Below, piece by piece: positions 63,792-64,000 of a stretch of 64,000 nucleotides of DNA (its first letter is position 1; every line of letters begins with the position of its first letter). The stretch comes from Verrucomicrobiota bacterium. Lineage in GTDB: Bacteria > Verrucomicrobiota > Verrucomicrobiia > Verrucomicrobiales > DEV007. The position numbers were made by a program, and so were the translations under genes. The stretch covers positions 1 through 64,000 of the forward strand of contig JAGWVU010000005.1 in the NCBI GenBank assembly GCA_018970725.1, given 5' to 3'. Below the pieces are notes generated by a model, which was not told the origin of the DNA, searched no databases, and saw only the letters and a program-made list of their open reading frames with translations.

Positions 63792-64000
63792 TCAGGAAAC
63801 GCCGTCCAGCCGGATCGACGCGCTGCGCCCGTGGGCATCGAGCCCCTCGATTCGCGCGAAGGCCTCGATCACGGGTAGGGAGCGGGCGAGTGATTCCCGG
63901 TCCAGCCGCACAAACCCGGTGCGCCGTTGGAATTGATCCACGGTCAGCCCGGCAAACCCCTTGCAGGCGCCGCCGGTGGGCAACTCGTGACTCGGTCCGG
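63792..64000 (-). CDS. hisD: histidinol dehydrogenase, C-terminal part (partial)
   Basis: The frame is open to the window edge, so only the last 68 or so residues are present. They read GPSHELPTGGACKGFAGLT, then VDQFQRRTGFVRLDRESLA and end in HGRSASIRLDGVS. This matches the C-terminus of HisD, whose PSHxLPTGG loop and HAxAxxIRL ending hold active-site and zinc residues. HisD oxidises histidinol to histidine. The N-terminus lies beyond position 64000. Confidence 0.88.
   Translation of the reverse strand, partial: GPSHELPTGGACKGFAGLTVDQFQRRTGFVRLDRESLARSLPVIEAFARIEGLDAHGRSASIRLDGVS

Overview
This window looks like a chromosomal segment of a GC-rich Verrucomicrobiota bacterium. The evidence is family content: a LEPR-XLL/autotransporter-repeat surface protein, a TIGR02597-type secreted protein, a Rhodopirellula/Verrucomicrobium-style sigma factor with a FecR partner, two ThuA-domain proteins, a sulfatase beside a PQQ-like propeller protein, Gfo/Idh/MocA oxidoreductases and a SLA1-homology peptidase. 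This is a call from family content, not from a marker gene. Genes are densely packed, often with ATGA/GTGA overlaps, and recognisable Shine-Dalgarno sites are scarce.

Layout. 1-1939 (minus): a truncated cell-surface protein with an N-terminal LEPR-XLL motif, a metzincin-like zinc site and beta-strand repeats, open at the window edge. 2669-8789 (plus): an AddB-like/AddA-like helicase-nuclease pair. 8871-18389 (minus): an orphan membrane protein with its terminator, then a LysR regulator, TSUP exporter, sulfatase, alpha/beta hydrolase, PQQ-like propeller, enolase-superfamily enzyme and ThuA protein, with a second ThuA gene divergent at 18534. 19383-23186 (plus): dapF-dapA-dapB-folK-panB. 23192-26068 (minus): accA, a LysM membrane protein, a conserved unknown and acpP. 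thiS follows on the plus strand, then a GT39-like transferase and an oxidoreductase on minus. 29271-31507 (plus): sigma factor and FecR-type anti-sigma factor. 31540-35322 (minus): lipB, ruvC, a DEAD-box helicase and glgC. 35436-37791 (plus): glmS and an ACT-domain protein. 37805-39316 (minus): a secreted metallopeptidase-like protein.

39428-46996 is an exopolysaccharide region: a WecA/MraY-like initiating transferase, two GT4 glycosyltransferases, a sulfotransferase, a Wzy-like polymerase, a WcaF-like acetyltransferase and an oxidoreductase, most of them overlapping. It suggests a sulfated, acetylated polymer. 47199-53867 encodes a TIGR02597-like protein and an 1846-residue secreted protein with choice-of-anchor-D and cadherin-like repeats and a duplicated C-terminal module. 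A minus-strand tRNA-Arg(ACG) sits at 54057.

The most interesting locus is 54280-59849: jetA-jetB-jetC of a type I Wadjet (MukBEF-like) anti-plasmid system, intact and overlapping, but without jetD, the nuclease gene. A convergent cupin gene begins 27 bases after jetC. The window ends with minus-strand genes for the double-cupin protein, an LctP-family permease, a DUF932 phage/plasmid-like protein and the C-terminus of hisD.
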